A stretch of 64,000 nt of DNA from Oceanobacillus neutriphilus (GCF_014645515.1 NZ_BMLW01000011.1:154034-218033); one strand, 5' to 3'. Shown: positions 15,973-25,717, counted from the first letter of the stretch. Translations and numbers: made by a program. Notes: generated by a model from the letters alone, not told the origin.

Positions 15973-17445
15973 TTATTGTACACGACGTACTGTCCCGCTG
16001 AACTCGCCGCCCCAATAGCTTCCTGGTGACATATCAGCAACGGCAACACCAGTGCTGCTTTGAGAACCAATAAACTTATTGTTTCCTAAATAGATACCAA
16101 CGTGACCATTAGTTCCATTTGTATTAAAGAATACTAAATCTCCAGGCTGTTTACTACCTGAATCAATAGCTTTTCCAGTGCCAACTAATGCACCAGTGTA
16201 AGATGGGATGGAGTATCCAGCTTGAGCGAATGCCCAAGATACAAATCCGGAACAGTCAAATCCTGTGCTAGGGCTTTTTCCTCCCCAAACATATTGGTTT
16301 TGATAAGTTTGGCCTTGCGCAGCGCTAAGTACTGCACTGATTCCAGAACCTGTAGATGGTGCAGATTCTTGTTTTGGTTCTTCTTTTTTCTCAGGTTTTT
16401 TTTGAGTTTGAGCTTGAGTTTGGTTAGACTCACTTGATCCACCATTAGAACCTGATTCAGTTGTGCTGGAAGAATTATCACTTCCAGAGTTATTATCATC
16501 ACTGTTGTTAGTATCTTCGTTATTTGTAGCAGTATCTTCCTGGCTTGCAGGAGCTTCTTCCGGTTCTTCAGCTGGTTCATCATTAGACTCATTTTCAGAA
16601 TCATTTGCTTCTTCTTCGCTGCTATCTTCGTTTGAACCTACGCTGGCACTTGCTACTAAAGTTTCCGGTGCCGGAGCAGTTGCAACTTCTAAACGGTCAG
16701 CCACATCTTCCTCAATTGCAGCTAAACGGGAATCTTCAATTTGTAAATCATCAATAAGCGCTGTTAAATCTGTCTCTTTATCCTTTAGAGAAGACTCTTT
16801 ATCCTTAGCAGCATCCTTTTGTTCTGTAATGGTATTATTAATACCTGTTAAATCTGTTTTTAATTGATTTAATTCATCAAGCTTCGACTCAACAGTTTCC
16901 TGTTTATCAGCCACTTCTTGTTTATCATCTTCCTGCTGTTCAAGTAAAGCTAAATCAGAATCAGTAATTTTATTTACTGCAGAAACTCGTCCTACAAAAT
17001 CACTGAAATCCTGCGCTCCAAACAATACTTCAAGATAGCTGATATCTCCACCGTTTTGTTGCAGAGATACTGCACGTTCTTTTAAAATCTCCGTACGTTT
17101 TTCAATTGCTTCTTCTAATTCATCAATCTCAGCTTTCAATTCACTGATTTCATCCTCAGTTGTAGAAATGCCATCTTCTGTTTCATCCAGTTTTTGCTGG
17201 TTTTTTTCAAGAGCTGAATTCAAATCATCAATCTCTTGCTGCAAATTTTGTAGATCAACCAGAACATCAGCTACTTCATTTTCTGCATCTGATAGATTAG
17301 CTTGTACAGAATCACGATCGTCCTGTACTTGAGATTGCCGAGTTTCTAAATCTTCTACTGATTCTGCCTTTACCGGACCTGAAAAAAATACACTACTTAA
17401 TCCTACTACGGAAGCCGCAGTCAATGTCATTACTGTCTTTTTCAA
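15973..17445 (-). CDS. cwlO: CwlO-like peptidoglycan DL-endopeptidase (coiled coil + NlpC/P60)
   Basis: This is a secreted cell-wall hydrolase of 490 residues: a signal peptide (1-27, cut after PVKA), a long PcsB-type coiled coil (about 28-240), a low-complexity Ser/Asn/Glu linker, and a C-terminal NlpC/P60 domain from about 365. The catalytic cysteine is in STGFDCSGFV and the histidine in NGHVGIYLG. B. subtilis CwlO cuts D-Glu to diaminopimelate bonds during lateral growth and is activated by FtsEX through its coiled coil. TTG start with GGGG upstream. A WalR-like box lies 153 nt upstream. A paralogue of the coiled coil is at 31.4 kb. Confidence 0.88.
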   Translation of the reverse strand: MKKTVMTLTAASVVGLSSVFFSGPVKAESVEDLETRQSQVQDDRDSVQANLSDAENEVADVLVDLQNLQQEIDDLNSALEKNQQKLDETEDGISTTEDEISELKAEIDELEEAIEKRTEILKERAVSLQQNGGDISYLEVLFGAQDFSDFVGRVSAVNKITDSDLALLEQQEDDKQEVADKQETVESKLDELNQLKTDLTGINNTITEQKDAAKDKESSLKDKETDLTALIDDLQIEDSRLAAIEEDVADRLEVATAPAPETLVASASVGSNEDSSEEEANDSENESNDEPAEEPEEAPASQEDTATNNEDTNNSDDNNSGSDNSSSTTESGSNGGSSESNQTQAQTQKKPEKKEEPKQESAPSTGSGISAVLSAAQGQTYQNQYVWGGKSPSTGFDCSGFVSWAFAQAGYSIPSYTGALVGTGKAIDSGSKQPGDLVFFNTNGTNGHVGIYLGNNKFIGSQSSTGVAVADMSPGSYWGGEFSGTVRRVQ

Positions 17446-17597
17446 CTCATATTCCCCACTTTCAAATTTTACACCGCAAATCTATTATCTATGTATTTTA
17501 TGCCGATTATCTGCGATTCTTTTATTTTTATATTAATATTATTTTCTTCATTTATTTAATAACTTTGTAAATCTTATCATAAGAAAATGTCATACAC

Positions 17598-17614
17598 ATT
17601 ATAGAAATATTACA
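17598..17614 (-). promoter_or_regulatory. WalR-like box upstream of the cwlO-like gene
   Basis: TGTAATATTTCTATAAT on the minus strand, 153 nt upstream of the start. The same string with one difference lies 154 nt upstream of the second coiled-coil wall protein. It resembles the WalR direct repeat TGTWAH-N5-TGTWAH, fully in the first half and weaker in the second. The rest of the 17446-17878 gap is AT-rich with no gene. Confidence 0.55.
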
Positions 17615-17878
17615 TTTATATTTCAATAACGACAAATCCATTTAAAAATCGTCATAGATTATACGGCGTTCCCTATCTGTCAGCATTTATACTCTAGTAA
17701 ATTTGTATTGCATTTTTTTATTTCCCCGAAAAATATACTAGATATATATTTTTTCGTCATTTAATTTACATAAAGATGATACAATACAATGAAATGAATG
17801 AAAAGATTATAATATATAAGTTGAATTTATATAGATTTCTTGCTACAGATTATTACCTGATAAAAAGTAGGGGTTTAA

Positions 17879-18886
17879 GTGAAGGTACAAACAATTATAG
17901 GAAATAGAGTAATTAAAACTGGTATCGCAGTATTTTTTACAGCACTTATTTGTAAATGGTTTGATTTCCCGCCGACATTTGCCGTTATTACTGCTATTGT
18001 TACCATTGAACCGACTGTTACAGATTCTATAAAAAAAGGGATTGTGCGTTTTCCGGCCTCGGCAATCGGTGCTGCTTATGCGGTAATATTTCTTGCTTTA
18101 TTCGGCAATTCACCTTTCACTTACATGCTAGCAGCAGTGCTGACCATATTTACTTGCTTTCGGCTGAATCTCCATGCCGGATTGTTAGTTGCAACTTTAA
18201 CAGCTATTGCCATGATTGAAGTAGTAGAAGACAGCTATTTTCTAAGCTTTCTTATCCGATTGGCTACAACAACAATTGGATTGTCTGTTTCCACGCTGGT
18301 AAATATGTTTGTTTTTCCGCCAAATTATCATCATTCGATCCATAAACAAACAGAATCTATCCGCAAAAAATTAAGTAATCATATGAAACGATGTTACTAT
18401 GAATTGATTTTCACAAAAATACCATTAGATCTGGGAATGAATGAAAAAGTAGGCACCGTATATAAAGAGCTTGAAAATGCAGCATTACTCTCACTCTATC
18501 AAAAGAAGGATTTAAAGTACCATCATATTCTGGAGAAGCGTGAGAACGAATTGACCCGCTTAAGAAAGCAGATTCATTATCTGCGCACGATTCAGTATCA
18601 TGTAACAAATATAGCAGAACAGCCTTCAAAGGAATTGGAATGGAGTATAGAAAAACAAAAATATGTATTTGAAAATGTATGTTATTTTGCTAATGTGCTG
18701 TCAGGAAAGCTTGTCTTTGAGAAAGAAGAATGGAGAAATAAGCGGGCACTGCTTCACCAAATATTTCAAGAAACCCTAAGATCAGCTCAATTGGATAGTC
18801 CGGAAAAATTACCTATAGAATTAGTCGCAATATATGAATTGATTTCTATTGTAGAAATTATAGAAGACTATTTTACGATGGAATAA
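17879..18886 (+). CDS. Aromatic acid exporter family membrane protein (ArAE/FUSC-like)
   Basis: The 335-residue protein has six hydrophobic spans in its first 145 residues, including TALICKWFDFPPTFAVITAIVTIEP, typical of the ArAE_1 family, then a long basic and acidic cytoplasmic helical region (150-330). Relatives export aromatic carboxylic acids, though the B. subtilis homologues are uncharacterised. The start is GTG at 17879 with AGGGG upstream. It is a single gene, divergent from the cwlO-like gene. Confidence 0.8.
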   Translation: MKVQTIIGNRVIKTGIAVFFTALICKWFDFPPTFAVITAIVTIEPTVTDSIKKGIVRFPASAIGAAYAVIFLALFGNSPFTYMLAAVLTIFTCFRLNLHAGLLVATLTAIAMIEVVEDSYFLSFLIRLATTTIGLSVSTLVNMFVFPPNYHHSIHKQTESIRKKLSNHMKRCYYELIFTKIPLDLGMNEKVGTVYKELENAALLSLYQKKDLKYHHILEKRENELTRLRKQIHYLRTIQYHVTNIAEQPSKELEWSIEKQKYVFENVCYFANVLSGKLVFEKEEWRNKRALLHQIFQETLRSAQLDSPEKLPIELVAIYELISIVEIIEDYFTME

Positions 18887-18939
18887 CATATAATTTCTTA
18901 AGAAAAACCAAGAAAATCACTTGGTCTTTAAAATACTGG

Positions 18940-19400
18940 TATTCTAGCCAAGGAGATGTCCGCTGCGGGAAGTCGCTTTCCGCGGGCAACGCCTCAGCCT
19001 CCTCAGAAGAAGACCACTTCTTGCGGGGTATTCACCTGTTGCTTTTCCCGCAGGAGTCGACTTCCCTTCGCTTCCATCTAAGAAGAAATATGTTTTATTT
19101 ACTTTTTTACAAAGAAATAAAGCTAATTTTAGCGACGGTTTTCGATGGGACGAGTAATCGCAGTCCCAGAAGAAATACACGGAGACTCCTGTGGGAATGC
19201 GCAAAAACAGAATTGGAAGTTCGGTTAAGTTCGCGACGTCCTGTCGCAACACCGAACTGACATACGTCCTGTATGCCCCCGCAGAAAAAAAGTGCTCTTC
19301 TTTTTTTCGAGGAGATGAGCTCGGGGCCCACGGAAAGCGTAGTGTATTTCTGGGGTTGCGATTACTCACCCCATGAAACCCGTTGCAGCGGCTGACTTCA
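18940..19400. repeat. Dispersed GC-rich intergenic repeat region
   Basis: The region is GC-rich against an AT-rich background. GGGAAGTCG at 18967 pairs with CGACTTCCC at 19058. Two strings shared with 0.59-0.65 kb lie at 19146-19169 (24 nt, inverted) and 19356-19374 (19 nt). Several overlapping frames on both strands cross it, but they share no family features and lack ribosome sites. No transposase is present. Confidence 0.7.
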
Positions 19401-19434
19401 GCATTTTTATATACTTTCTTATCTTTTAAGAAAA

Positions 19435-19468
19435 GAAGCAAAGCTGCTTAAAGACTTTGCTTCTTTTT
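19435..19468 (+). terminator. Intrinsic terminator
   Basis: GAAGCAAAG and CTTTGCTTC arms with a T-rich tail (TTTTTCTTTT). It would stop plus-strand transcription leaving the repeat region. Confidence 0.7.
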
Positions 19469-19598
19469 CTTTTAAATTGCTATATGCTCACTGGGAGCGA
19501 AGCAGATCTTATAAAATAAGGAGGCGTGGACGGTTTGGCTATTACCTCGTTGTTTATCTTTTTAGAACGTTTTGAGCATCCTTTTTATGCTGTAAGTA

Positions 19599-20747
19599 TC
19601 AAAATAATTCTTTCATATTCTCTTCTTCAATTTGCAGTTTCAGCTTACTTACTTCTTTATCAGACAGTCCAGTTATGTTCTGGACAAAGGCACTATCCAT
19701 TCCTTGTGCAAATAAATTACGTGCAACGACGTTTCCATAGCGGATAACTATTTTTGCCGCCTCACGATTGGCAAGCAAAGCCTCTTCCTCTGCTTCCATT
19801 TTTTTCATTTTTTCTTCTGCTATTTTTAATTTATGCTGCTCATACTGCCTTTTTAACTTATTGTAATTTTTCTCTGCAAGCTCAGCTCTTTCTTCAGCTG
19901 TTTTTCTTTTTTGTTCTAATATTCCTATCTCCTGCAGTAATTGCTGTTCTAATATTTGCTTGCGCAGGTCTTTGGATGCCAATTTTTCTTCCCCTGCACG
20001 GCTAATATTTCTCCAGGCTTTCATAGCCTCTTCTAAATCCTTATCAGTCTTTGCAATCTTCTCTAACTCTCTATAAATATCCAGGTGAAAATAATTTTTG
20101 TTATCATCAACCGCCGCAAGTAATAATAGCCATCTTGCCAAATGGTTTTCCTCCGGATTTAACTTCCCTTCCTTCCAGCTTTGGAGGAGCTTGGGAATCT
20201 CTACAAATTGAGTTTCCTGCATGTTGGTTAAGGCAATTTTTTCTTCTTTATCCGCCAGCCTGAATACACTATGAAATTCATCACTTTCATGGAATAACTC
20301 AAAATTCATAATACTTATGGTAATTACCGGATGTTGTTCGTTTAAATCTGAGTCTGTTTCAAATTGACGGCGATATATTTTTGACCAAAAATATAAGGAT
20401 TGCTTCTCTGCGGCGTCTTTATCCGGAAAAAGAATGTCTACATAAATTGATTCTTTATCTTCTGTTTCAACAAGCATTGTTAAATTTGATTTTTCATCTC
20501 CAGCCGCTTCCCAACTTGGAAATTTAAAATCGTGAACCTGTGCTCTTTTGAGCTTGATAAAAAAAGCGTTTAAAAAGGCAATCATAATATTTTTATTACA
20601 TTCATTACCAAAAAGCCTTCGAAAGGTATAATCAGCCTTCAAGTCCAACAGTCGGGAAGGCTCTTCTTTAGGAAAAGCATTCTTATAAACATCTCCGTTT
20701 TCGCATATTTGAGGGAATAATGTTGTTGCTTTTCGAGGATAAATCAT
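19599..20747 (-). CDS. Rpn-family recombination-promoting nuclease / putative transposase (PDDEXK_2)
   Basis: The 382-residue product has the PD-(D/E)XK family start DYTFRRLFGNECNKNIMIAFLNAFF at about 33-57, the core MLVETEDKESIYVDILFP with acidic metal ligands at about 90, and a long charged coiled coil (about 265-335). The C-terminal segment GMDSAFVQNITGLSDKEVSKL is typical. E. coli Rpn relatives are Ca2+-stimulated DNA endonucleases that raise RecA-independent recombination, and these genes are often horizontally spread. It sits next to the dispersed-repeat region. ATG start with AAGGATG upstream. Confidence 0.8.
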   Translation of the reverse strand: MIYPRKATTLFPQICENGDVYKNAFPKEEPSRLLDLKADYTFRRLFGNECNKNIMIAFLNAFFIKLKRAQVHDFKFPSWEAAGDEKSNLTMLVETEDKESIYVDILFPDKDAAEKQSLYFWSKIYRRQFETDSDLNEQHPVITISIMNFELFHESDEFHSVFRLADKEEKIALTNMQETQFVEIPKLLQSWKEGKLNPEENHLARWLLLLAAVDDNKNYFHLDIYRELEKIAKTDKDLEEAMKAWRNISRAGEEKLASKDLRKQILEQQLLQEIGILEQKRKTAEERAELAEKNYNKLKRQYEQHKLKIAEEKMKKMEAEEEALLANREAAKIVIRYGNVVARNLFAQGMDSAFVQNITGLSDKEVSKLKLQIEEENMKELF

Positions 20748-20846
20748 GGAAACACATCCTTAAGTTTTAGTAGAGGACTTACCAAGAAGAGAATCTAAAT
20801 ATAGTTAACCAAACGTACGTTCTTTTGTCAACAAAATTTTTTCATC

Positions 20847-20882
20847 AAAAAACTGCAGGAACACCATTTTGCTCCTACAGTT
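20847..20882 (-). terminator. Terminator overlapping the dedA-like stop codon
   Basis: The arms AACTGCAGGA and TCCTACAGTT contain the stop codon region of the dedA-like gene; a T-run follows on the minus strand. Confidence 0.75.
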
Positions 20883-21489
20883 TTTCTTTCCTTCGTCTTC
20901 TAATATACCAAATAATGCAAAGTATGAGCCCTGCAATGATAAAAGCATATACAATATTAGAATAGACATCCATAAATGCAGCAACATGATGCCAATTTTC
21001 TCCCAGAACTGCTCCAATACCAATTAAAATGCTATTCCAAATAATAGAACCGAGTGCTGTTAAAAGAATAAAAATCCCGAAATTCATTCTTCCCATACCC
21101 GCCGGAATAGAAATCAAGCTCCTTAAAAGCGGGACCATCCGACAAAAAAATACTGTCCAATAGCCGTATTTATCAAACCATTCATCCGCTTTATGAATAT
21201 CAGATCTTTTTAATCGTAATATATGTCCATACCGGTCAACTATTTTCTCCAGCCGCCCAACATCTAATAACATGCCTATACAATATAGCAGCATCGCTCC
21301 AATAAGTGCTCCAAACGTAGCAGCAGATAATACACCTATATAGGTCAATGTGCTGGATGTTGTCATAAATCCCCCAAAAGGAAGGATAATTTCAGATGGT
21401 ATCGGCGGAAATAAATTCTCTAAAGTCATCATCAGAAAAATTCCTAAATAGCCAAATTGCTCCATAATGGATGTAACCCACTGTCCCAT
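20875..21489 (-). CDS. DedA family membrane protein
   Basis: The 204-residue protein has the DedA/SNARE-associated (VTT) fold. Key marks are ENLFPPIPSEIILPFGGFM near residue 24 and the second reentrant motif FFCRMVPLLRSLISIPAGMGRM near residue 115, with hydrophobic spans around them. Family members are involved in undecaprenyl-phosphate or phospholipid flipping and membrane homeostasis. The second ATG (21489) is chosen, since GGAGG lies just before it and inside the longer frame. Confidence 0.88.
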   Translation of the reverse strand: MGQWVTSIMEQFGYLGIFLMMTLENLFPPIPSEIILPFGGFMTTSSTLTYIGVLSAATFGALIGAMLLYCIGMLLDVGRLEKIVDRYGHILRLKRSDIHKADEWFDKYGYWTVFFCRMVPLLRSLISIPAGMGRMNFGIFILLTALGSIIWNSILIGIGAVLGENWHHVAAFMDVYSNIVYAFIIAGLILCIIWYIRRRRKEKL

Positions 21490-21626
21490 AATATCCTCCA
21501 TATAAGCTTGTCTTCTTCATTAAAATATATTCTACCATGCCGCTGGCTATGATTTTTATTTCATTTTGAAAACAAGTGTTAAGATTTTTAGGGAAAAGCT
21601 TGTAAGCATCCTGGTCAAGAAGTAGT

Positions 21627-22553
21627 TTAATTCATGATGGATGCCAGTTTCTTATAAGAGTATTTTCTCGCTTCATAGGTCGGTGCCATTGTAAGCACCA
21701 TGATTTCATCACATTGATAGGATTCCTGAAGTGCGGCCAGTTTTTCCTGAACAAGCGTTATATCGCCGACAATCTGTTTATCAGCAAATCTTGCCTGTTC
21801 ATCCTGATCTATCTGCGGCGACGAAGACTGCTCTTCTCTTCTGTGTCTTGTTTCCTCAGCTAATTCTATTGCTTCCTTTTCCGTTTCTGCACAAAGAACA
21901 GATACAGCGACAATAGCAGATGGGTTCTCCGCTTGTCTCAGATAACCGGCGACAATTTCCGGTCCATTATCTGCCCCCATAAAATGACCAAATACATAGG
22001 GTAGTTTTTTGGTGACAGCAAGCTGGGCACTTCTCTGGCTGGTTCCCAGGAGCCATGGCTGCGGCTGAATATCTGGTACAGGTGTAGCTGTCACTCTTGA
22101 ATAAAGATGCTCTGGAGCAAAATCCTCTTGCAGGAAATGAAGCAGCTCATCAATATAATCCGGCATTGCTTTAACCTTTTCTAAAAAGTTGCCTGCCAGT
22201 GCAATAGAAGCTTCCGCTGACCCACCTGGAGCCCGTCCAAATCCTAAATCGACTCTGCCCGGATACATTGCAGCCAGCATCCGGTAGCGTTCTGCAATAT
22301 TATATGGACGATAATTCGGTAAAAGTACAGCTCCTGAACCAATGCGGATCCGCTCTGTCCTGCTTCCGATAATTCCTAATAAGATATCCGGAGCAGGGCT
22401 GGCTAATACTGGAGTATCATGATGCTCTGCAATCCAATATCGTTCATATCCCAAACTATCGGCCAGAACAGCCAATTCAATACTTTCTTCTAATGCCTGC
22501 CTCCCATCAGCATCCGCAAATAGAGGTGATTGATCTAAAATACTCAGTTTCAT
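21627..22553 (-). CDS. Luciferase-like (LLM class) flavin-dependent oxidoreductase
   Basis: This 308-residue TIM-barrel monooxygenase is of the bacterial-luciferase group 1 (MsnO8/YhbW-like). Signatures are WIAEHHDTPVLASPAPDILLGIIGSRTERIRIGSGAVLLPNYRPYN split along residues 42-85 and VDLGFGRAPGGSAE near 104. It would use FMNH2 supplied by another enzyme; the substrate is unknown. Its ATG overlaps the TGA of the upstream DUF1836 gene (ATGA), so the two are translationally coupled. Confidence 0.87.
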   Translation of the reverse strand: MKLSILDQSPLFADADGRQALEESIELAVLADSLGYERYWIAEHHDTPVLASPAPDILLGIIGSRTERIRIGSGAVLLPNYRPYNIAERYRMLAAMYPGRVDLGFGRAPGGSAEASIALAGNFLEKVKAMPDYIDELLHFLQEDFAPEHLYSRVTATPVPDIQPQPWLLGTSQRSAQLAVTKKLPYVFGHFMGADNGPEIVAGYLRQAENPSAIVAVSVLCAETEKEAIELAEETRHRREEQSSSPQIDQDEQARFADKQIVGDITLVQEKLAALQESYQCDEIMVLTMAPTYEARKYSYKKLASIMN

Positions 22554-23128
22554 TGTTCTTCCTCTCCTTCCTGTTCTAATCGGTCTACCAGCTTCTCAGC
22601 TGCCCGCCGGTAAAAATTACTCATCCCTGTCAAACTTGTAATCAGTAATAGTTGTTGCAAGTAATCATCGTTCACTATATTTTTGTCTAATTCTGTTGCA
22701 AATATTTCCTCCTGTTCTGTTATGTACTCTTTAAAGTTAGTAACATTTTTATCCATTAAATGAACATAATTGTTATAAAAATTCTCCAGATCAAAATCAT
22801 CATTCTGCATTCTTTGATTTACCTCTTCAAATGTTTTCCCGATATCTTTAATAGATAAAACACTTTTCATTTGATAAATCATACTAATCAGCAGCAGATG
22901 CTCTTTAGAATACTTTTTATTTTTTATGGGAAAGAATAATTTAGCCTTTGCATAATTATTAATCATTGTTTTCGTTAATACTTTATCCTCCTCGTAACGC
23001 TTTGCAGAAGAAAATTTACTTTCAAAAAGCTGAATGACCTGATCCATATATAAATCCAAATCAGGTACTTCCTCTGCATTTAACTGGTTTTCCAAACGCA
23101 GTCCTTCTAATTGCTTTTTTATATTCAT
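22550..23128 (-). CDS. DUF1836 domain protein
   Basis: The 192-residue protein belongs to the DUF1836 family of low-GC Gram-positives. The N-terminal half resembles a MerR-like winged helix (VLTKTMINNYAKAKLFFPIKNKKYSKEHLLLISMIYQMKSVLS at about 55-97), suggesting DNA binding, but no function is established. AAGGAAGG lies before the ATG at 23128; the longer frame from 23176 is not supported. It is coupled to the oxidoreductase gene, which it may control (inference). Confidence 0.75.
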   Translation of the reverse strand: MNIKKQLEGLRLENQLNAEEVPDLDLYMDQVIQLFESKFSSAKRYEEDKVLTKTMINNYAKAKLFFPIKNKKYSKEHLLLISMIYQMKSVLSIKDIGKTFEEVNQRMQNDDFDLENFYNNYVHLMDKNVTNFKEYITEQEEIFATELDKNIVNDDYLQQLLLITSLTGMSNFYRRAAEKLVDRLEQEGEEEQ

Positions 23129-23318
23129 AAGCTGACCTTCCTTCTTCGGGCTTTTCTTTTTTCTCCTATATATCAATCAATTCATGTACTTATTTTATTG
23201 TTTCTACATTTTATTATAGGCAACTCTATTCAAAAATCAAACATTGACTACTTGATGAAATAGGTATATATTTATTACATAGTATTTGAAACTACATGCG
23301 TGATTGGAGATGTTTTAT

Positions 23319-23963
23319 TTGCACAAATTTATTAGGGAACCGATGAATGCCTTTACCCATTTTATCGGGATTGTCTTATCTATCGTTGGACTAATATTAC
23401 TTGTTGTTAAAGCAGCACGGGTAGGTACACCTTTAGATGTGGGTGCTGTCGCCGCATTTGGTATTAGTTTAATTTTGTTATATACAGCTTCAACTGTTTA
23501 CCATTCTGTCATTGCCGGACCAAAAACAATTGCCTTTTTTAGAAGGATGGATCACTCCATGATATATGTACTCATCGCTGGTACATATGTCCCGCTCTGT
23601 CTTATTGCCTTACAAGGAACAATCGGATGGGTATTGTTTTGGGTTATCAGCGGTTTAGCTCTGCTAGGCGTTTTGTTTAAATTAATCTGGTTCCATTCGC
23701 CACGTTGGCTATCAACCCTCCTATACGTTTTAATGGGATGGGTTGCAATATTTTATAGCGGCTCGCTTGCTCCAATTATCGGAACTGGCGGATTAACCTG
23801 CTTAATTGTTGGAGGAATATTCTACACAGTCGGAGCAATTATTTACTGGTTAAAACCAGAATTCCTGCGTTCCCGTTATTTTGGATTCCATGAGATCTTT
23901 CATATTTTTATTCTGTTGGGAAGTATTTTCCACTTCTTGTGCGTTTACCTATATGTTATTTAA
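23319..23963 (+). CDS. Hemolysin III family membrane protein (PAQR/TrhA-like)
   Basis: The 214-residue protein has seven membrane spans. The family marks are FIREPMNAFTHFIG at the N-terminus, STVYHS near residue 57, FRRMDHSMIYVLIAGTY near residue 75 and FGFHEIFHIFILLGSIFHF at the end; the H and D residues are the metal site of the PAQR/CREST superfamily. Despite the name, most members act in membrane-fluidity or lipid homeostasis. The TTG at 23319 has GGAGATG 8 nt upstream and begins at the usual family N-terminus. Confidence 0.87.
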   Translation: MHKFIREPMNAFTHFIGIVLSIVGLILLVVKAARVGTPLDVGAVAAFGISLILLYTASTVYHSVIAGPKTIAFFRRMDHSMIYVLIAGTYVPLCLIALQGTIGWVLFWVISGLALLGVLFKLIWFHSPRWLSTLLYVLMGWVAIFYSGSLAPIIGTGGLTCLIVGGIFYTVGAIIYWLKPEFLRSRYFGFHEIFHIFILLGSIFHFLCVYLYVI

Positions 23964-23981
23964 ATCAAAGAATATATAATA

Positions 23982-24025
23982 AAACCTCGAATTCGCTAAG
24001 AAATAAACGAATTCGAGGTTTTTGC
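23982..24025 (+). terminator. Terminator after the hemolysin III gene
   Basis: Arms AAACCTCGAATTCG and CGAATTCGAGGTTT with T-run. The following gap to 24436 contains only a second imperfect hairpin at about 24300-24365 (CGAAAAGAACCT facing AGGTTCTTTCG) and no gene that I can support. Confidence 0.85.
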
Positions 24026-24436
24026 TTTCTAGTTCAGAAAAAATACGGATAAGACTACTCTGTGGTACCAGGTTAGGTATATAGCGGCTGCTCATTTTTC
24101 TGCTGTATAAAAAATGTTTAAAAATTCAATATGAATGCTATTTTGTATTTAAAAAAGGAAATTAGCCAGCGGAAACTCCATTTATACAATCATTTTTCAC
24201 GAAAGAAATCCAATTCCACCATTTTGCACTCCCAGCACTAAGTCTTTATGATTAGAACCAGATTTATTATTACGTGGGGATGTGATAAAATAATGCTGAC
24301 AACCGAAAAGAACCTGTTTCTGTTAATTATTCCACTTCAGCAGATATAGGTTCTTTCGCTTTTGGTGACGTGTCTTATTTTAAAAGGATATAAAAAAGAG
24401 TACATATTTGAGGAACTTCCCTTTACTCTCCAGCAT

Positions 24437-25033
24437 TTATTTAACTATTTTTGCAACCACTCTAATTAACTCCTGCTGATAATTTTCTATATCAAAACTT
24501 TCACTTTGCAGGAGCATACTCTCACTCGCAGCACCGTTGATAAGAATAGCTGTTGCTTTTGGCTGAAAATCAGATGAGAATACCTTTTTCCGCTGTCCCT
24601 CTGCCAAAATATTTTCTAAGCGCAGGTAAAGCGGATCCTCTTCTTCTTCATTTAATTTATAGTAGGGAATATTATCCTCCGTCCGGGCATTAAAAATGAT
24701 TTCAATCAGTGCAACATTATTTTCAACATGTTCATCTTGATATGCGAGTGTTGCTTTTATATAAGCCATCAGCTGCTGATAAATATCTGCCTCTTTCTTT
24801 ACACGTTCCTCAATAAATTCGAGCTGTGCACCGATTAAATAGTTTAGTGTGTGCTGGATCAGCTCTTCTTTATCTGCAAAATGATAAGAAATTAATCCCG
24901 TGCTAATCTTTGCCTGTTTTGCTATTTTAGCAAGACTTAATTTCACATAGCCAATATCATTCAACACATCAATGGTCGCCTTTAAAATTTGTTCTCTCCG
25001 TGCTTCTGATATAAATGTTTTTTCCTTCGTCAC
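24437..25033 (-). CDS. TetR/AcrR family transcriptional regulator
   Basis: The 198-residue repressor has an N-terminal helix-turn-helix at about 15-60 (RREQILKATIDVLNDIGY, then TGLISYHFADKEELI) and a helical ligand domain. The start is GTG at 25033, with GAGGGTGAT upstream, 7 nt after the yqeB-like stop. It may control that gene and itself. There is no FadR-type operator near it, so I do not equate it with FadR. Confidence 0.85.
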   Translation of the reverse strand: MTKEKTFISEARREQILKATIDVLNDIGYVKLSLAKIAKQAKISTGLISYHFADKEELIQHTLNYLIGAQLEFIEERVKKEADIYQQLMAYIKATLAYQDEHVENNVALIEIIFNARTEDNIPYYKLNEEEEDPLYLRLENILAEGQRKKVFSSDFQPKATAILINGAASESMLLQSESFDIENYQQELIRVVAKIVK

Positions 25034-25039
25034 GTCATA

Positions 25040-25717
25040 TCACCCTCTTATCATTCGAACATACTGCCGTTTGTCATCATCACGAATAACAGCTCCCTCA
25101 TCTGCTAAATCATTGCGTAATATAGCAGCTTCTTTTTCATCATCTTCCTTTAGCGCCTTTTCTCTTGCTAAAAGCAGGCTGTTCATCGAAGCCGGGAAAT
25201 CAGGATGCTCCGGAACCCAGCGCTGATAATCAGATTGATAAGGATCCTGAGGCTTCCAGGGAAACCGGTGTTCCAAAAAAGCAGCTTCTATTTCAAGTGG
25301 CTTTACATCCGTTTGTGCACGATACAGTTCTTCCCCTTTTTGACCTAAAACGACAATATCTTTTCTATCCATATAAATTGCCGAAATTTCACTTTTTTGC
25401 AATTGTACTTCTTTATCATACTTCTTCATTGTAACTTCTTGATCAGTAATCGTCATTCTTAATGATTCACTAAAGGCATACAGTGCAAAAAGAATTCCCG
25501 CAATCAAACCAACAATTACGCCGATAATAGATACCCAGGAGCTATTCCAGGATACGATCCATTCAAAGAACGGACCAAACGGAACAAAAGGAACCTTAAT
25601 CAGCCAGCTCGAGATAATTTGAATAAACCAGCCAATAATTGCTCCAAGAAGCGGACCACCTATAATAATAATCGCTTTATCAAGCTTTGATAAACCAAGT
25701 ACGGTTTCAATTTTCAT
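25040..25717 (-). CDS. yqeB: YqeB-family membrane protein
   Basis: This 225-residue protein has two or three hydrophobic spans in its first 95 residues (AIIIIGGPLLGAIIGWFIQII and SIIGVIVGLIAGILFALYAF), followed by a PH-like domain with KYDKEVQLQKSEISAIYMDRKDIVVL. The family is conserved in Bacillus without a known function. Two starts are close; the third in-frame ATG is used, as GAGGAG lies 10 nt before it. It is followed by the TetR gene. Confidence 0.75.
   Translation of the reverse strand: MKIETVLGLSKLDKAIIIIGGPLLGAIIGWFIQIISSWLIKVPFVPFGPFFEWIVSWNSSWVSIIGVIVGLIAGILFALYAFSESLRMTITDQEVTMKKYDKEVQLQKSEISAIYMDRKDIVVLGQKGEELYRAQTDVKPLEIEAAFLEHRFPWKPQDPYQSDYQRWVPEHPDFPASMNSLLLAREKALKEDDEKEAAILRNDLADEGAVIRDDDKRQYVRMIRG

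Noticed and set aside
18944..19441. Several overlapping frames on both strands of the GC-rich region
   Set aside because: They arise from the dispersed repeats; none has a ribosome site or family resemblance.
19526..19747. GTG-started frame with AAGGAGG upstream, hydrophobic N-terminus (VDGLAITSLFIFLERF)
   Set aside because: The ribosome site is good and a small toxin was considered, but two thirds of the frame lie antisense to the Rpn-family gene and no known family fits. Without conservation data it is not called.
24437..25033. The TetR gene as FadR, the regulator of the fad operon
   Set aside because: It is paired with yqeB, 15 kb from the operon, and no FadR-type operator lies near it; sequence features do not distinguish it.
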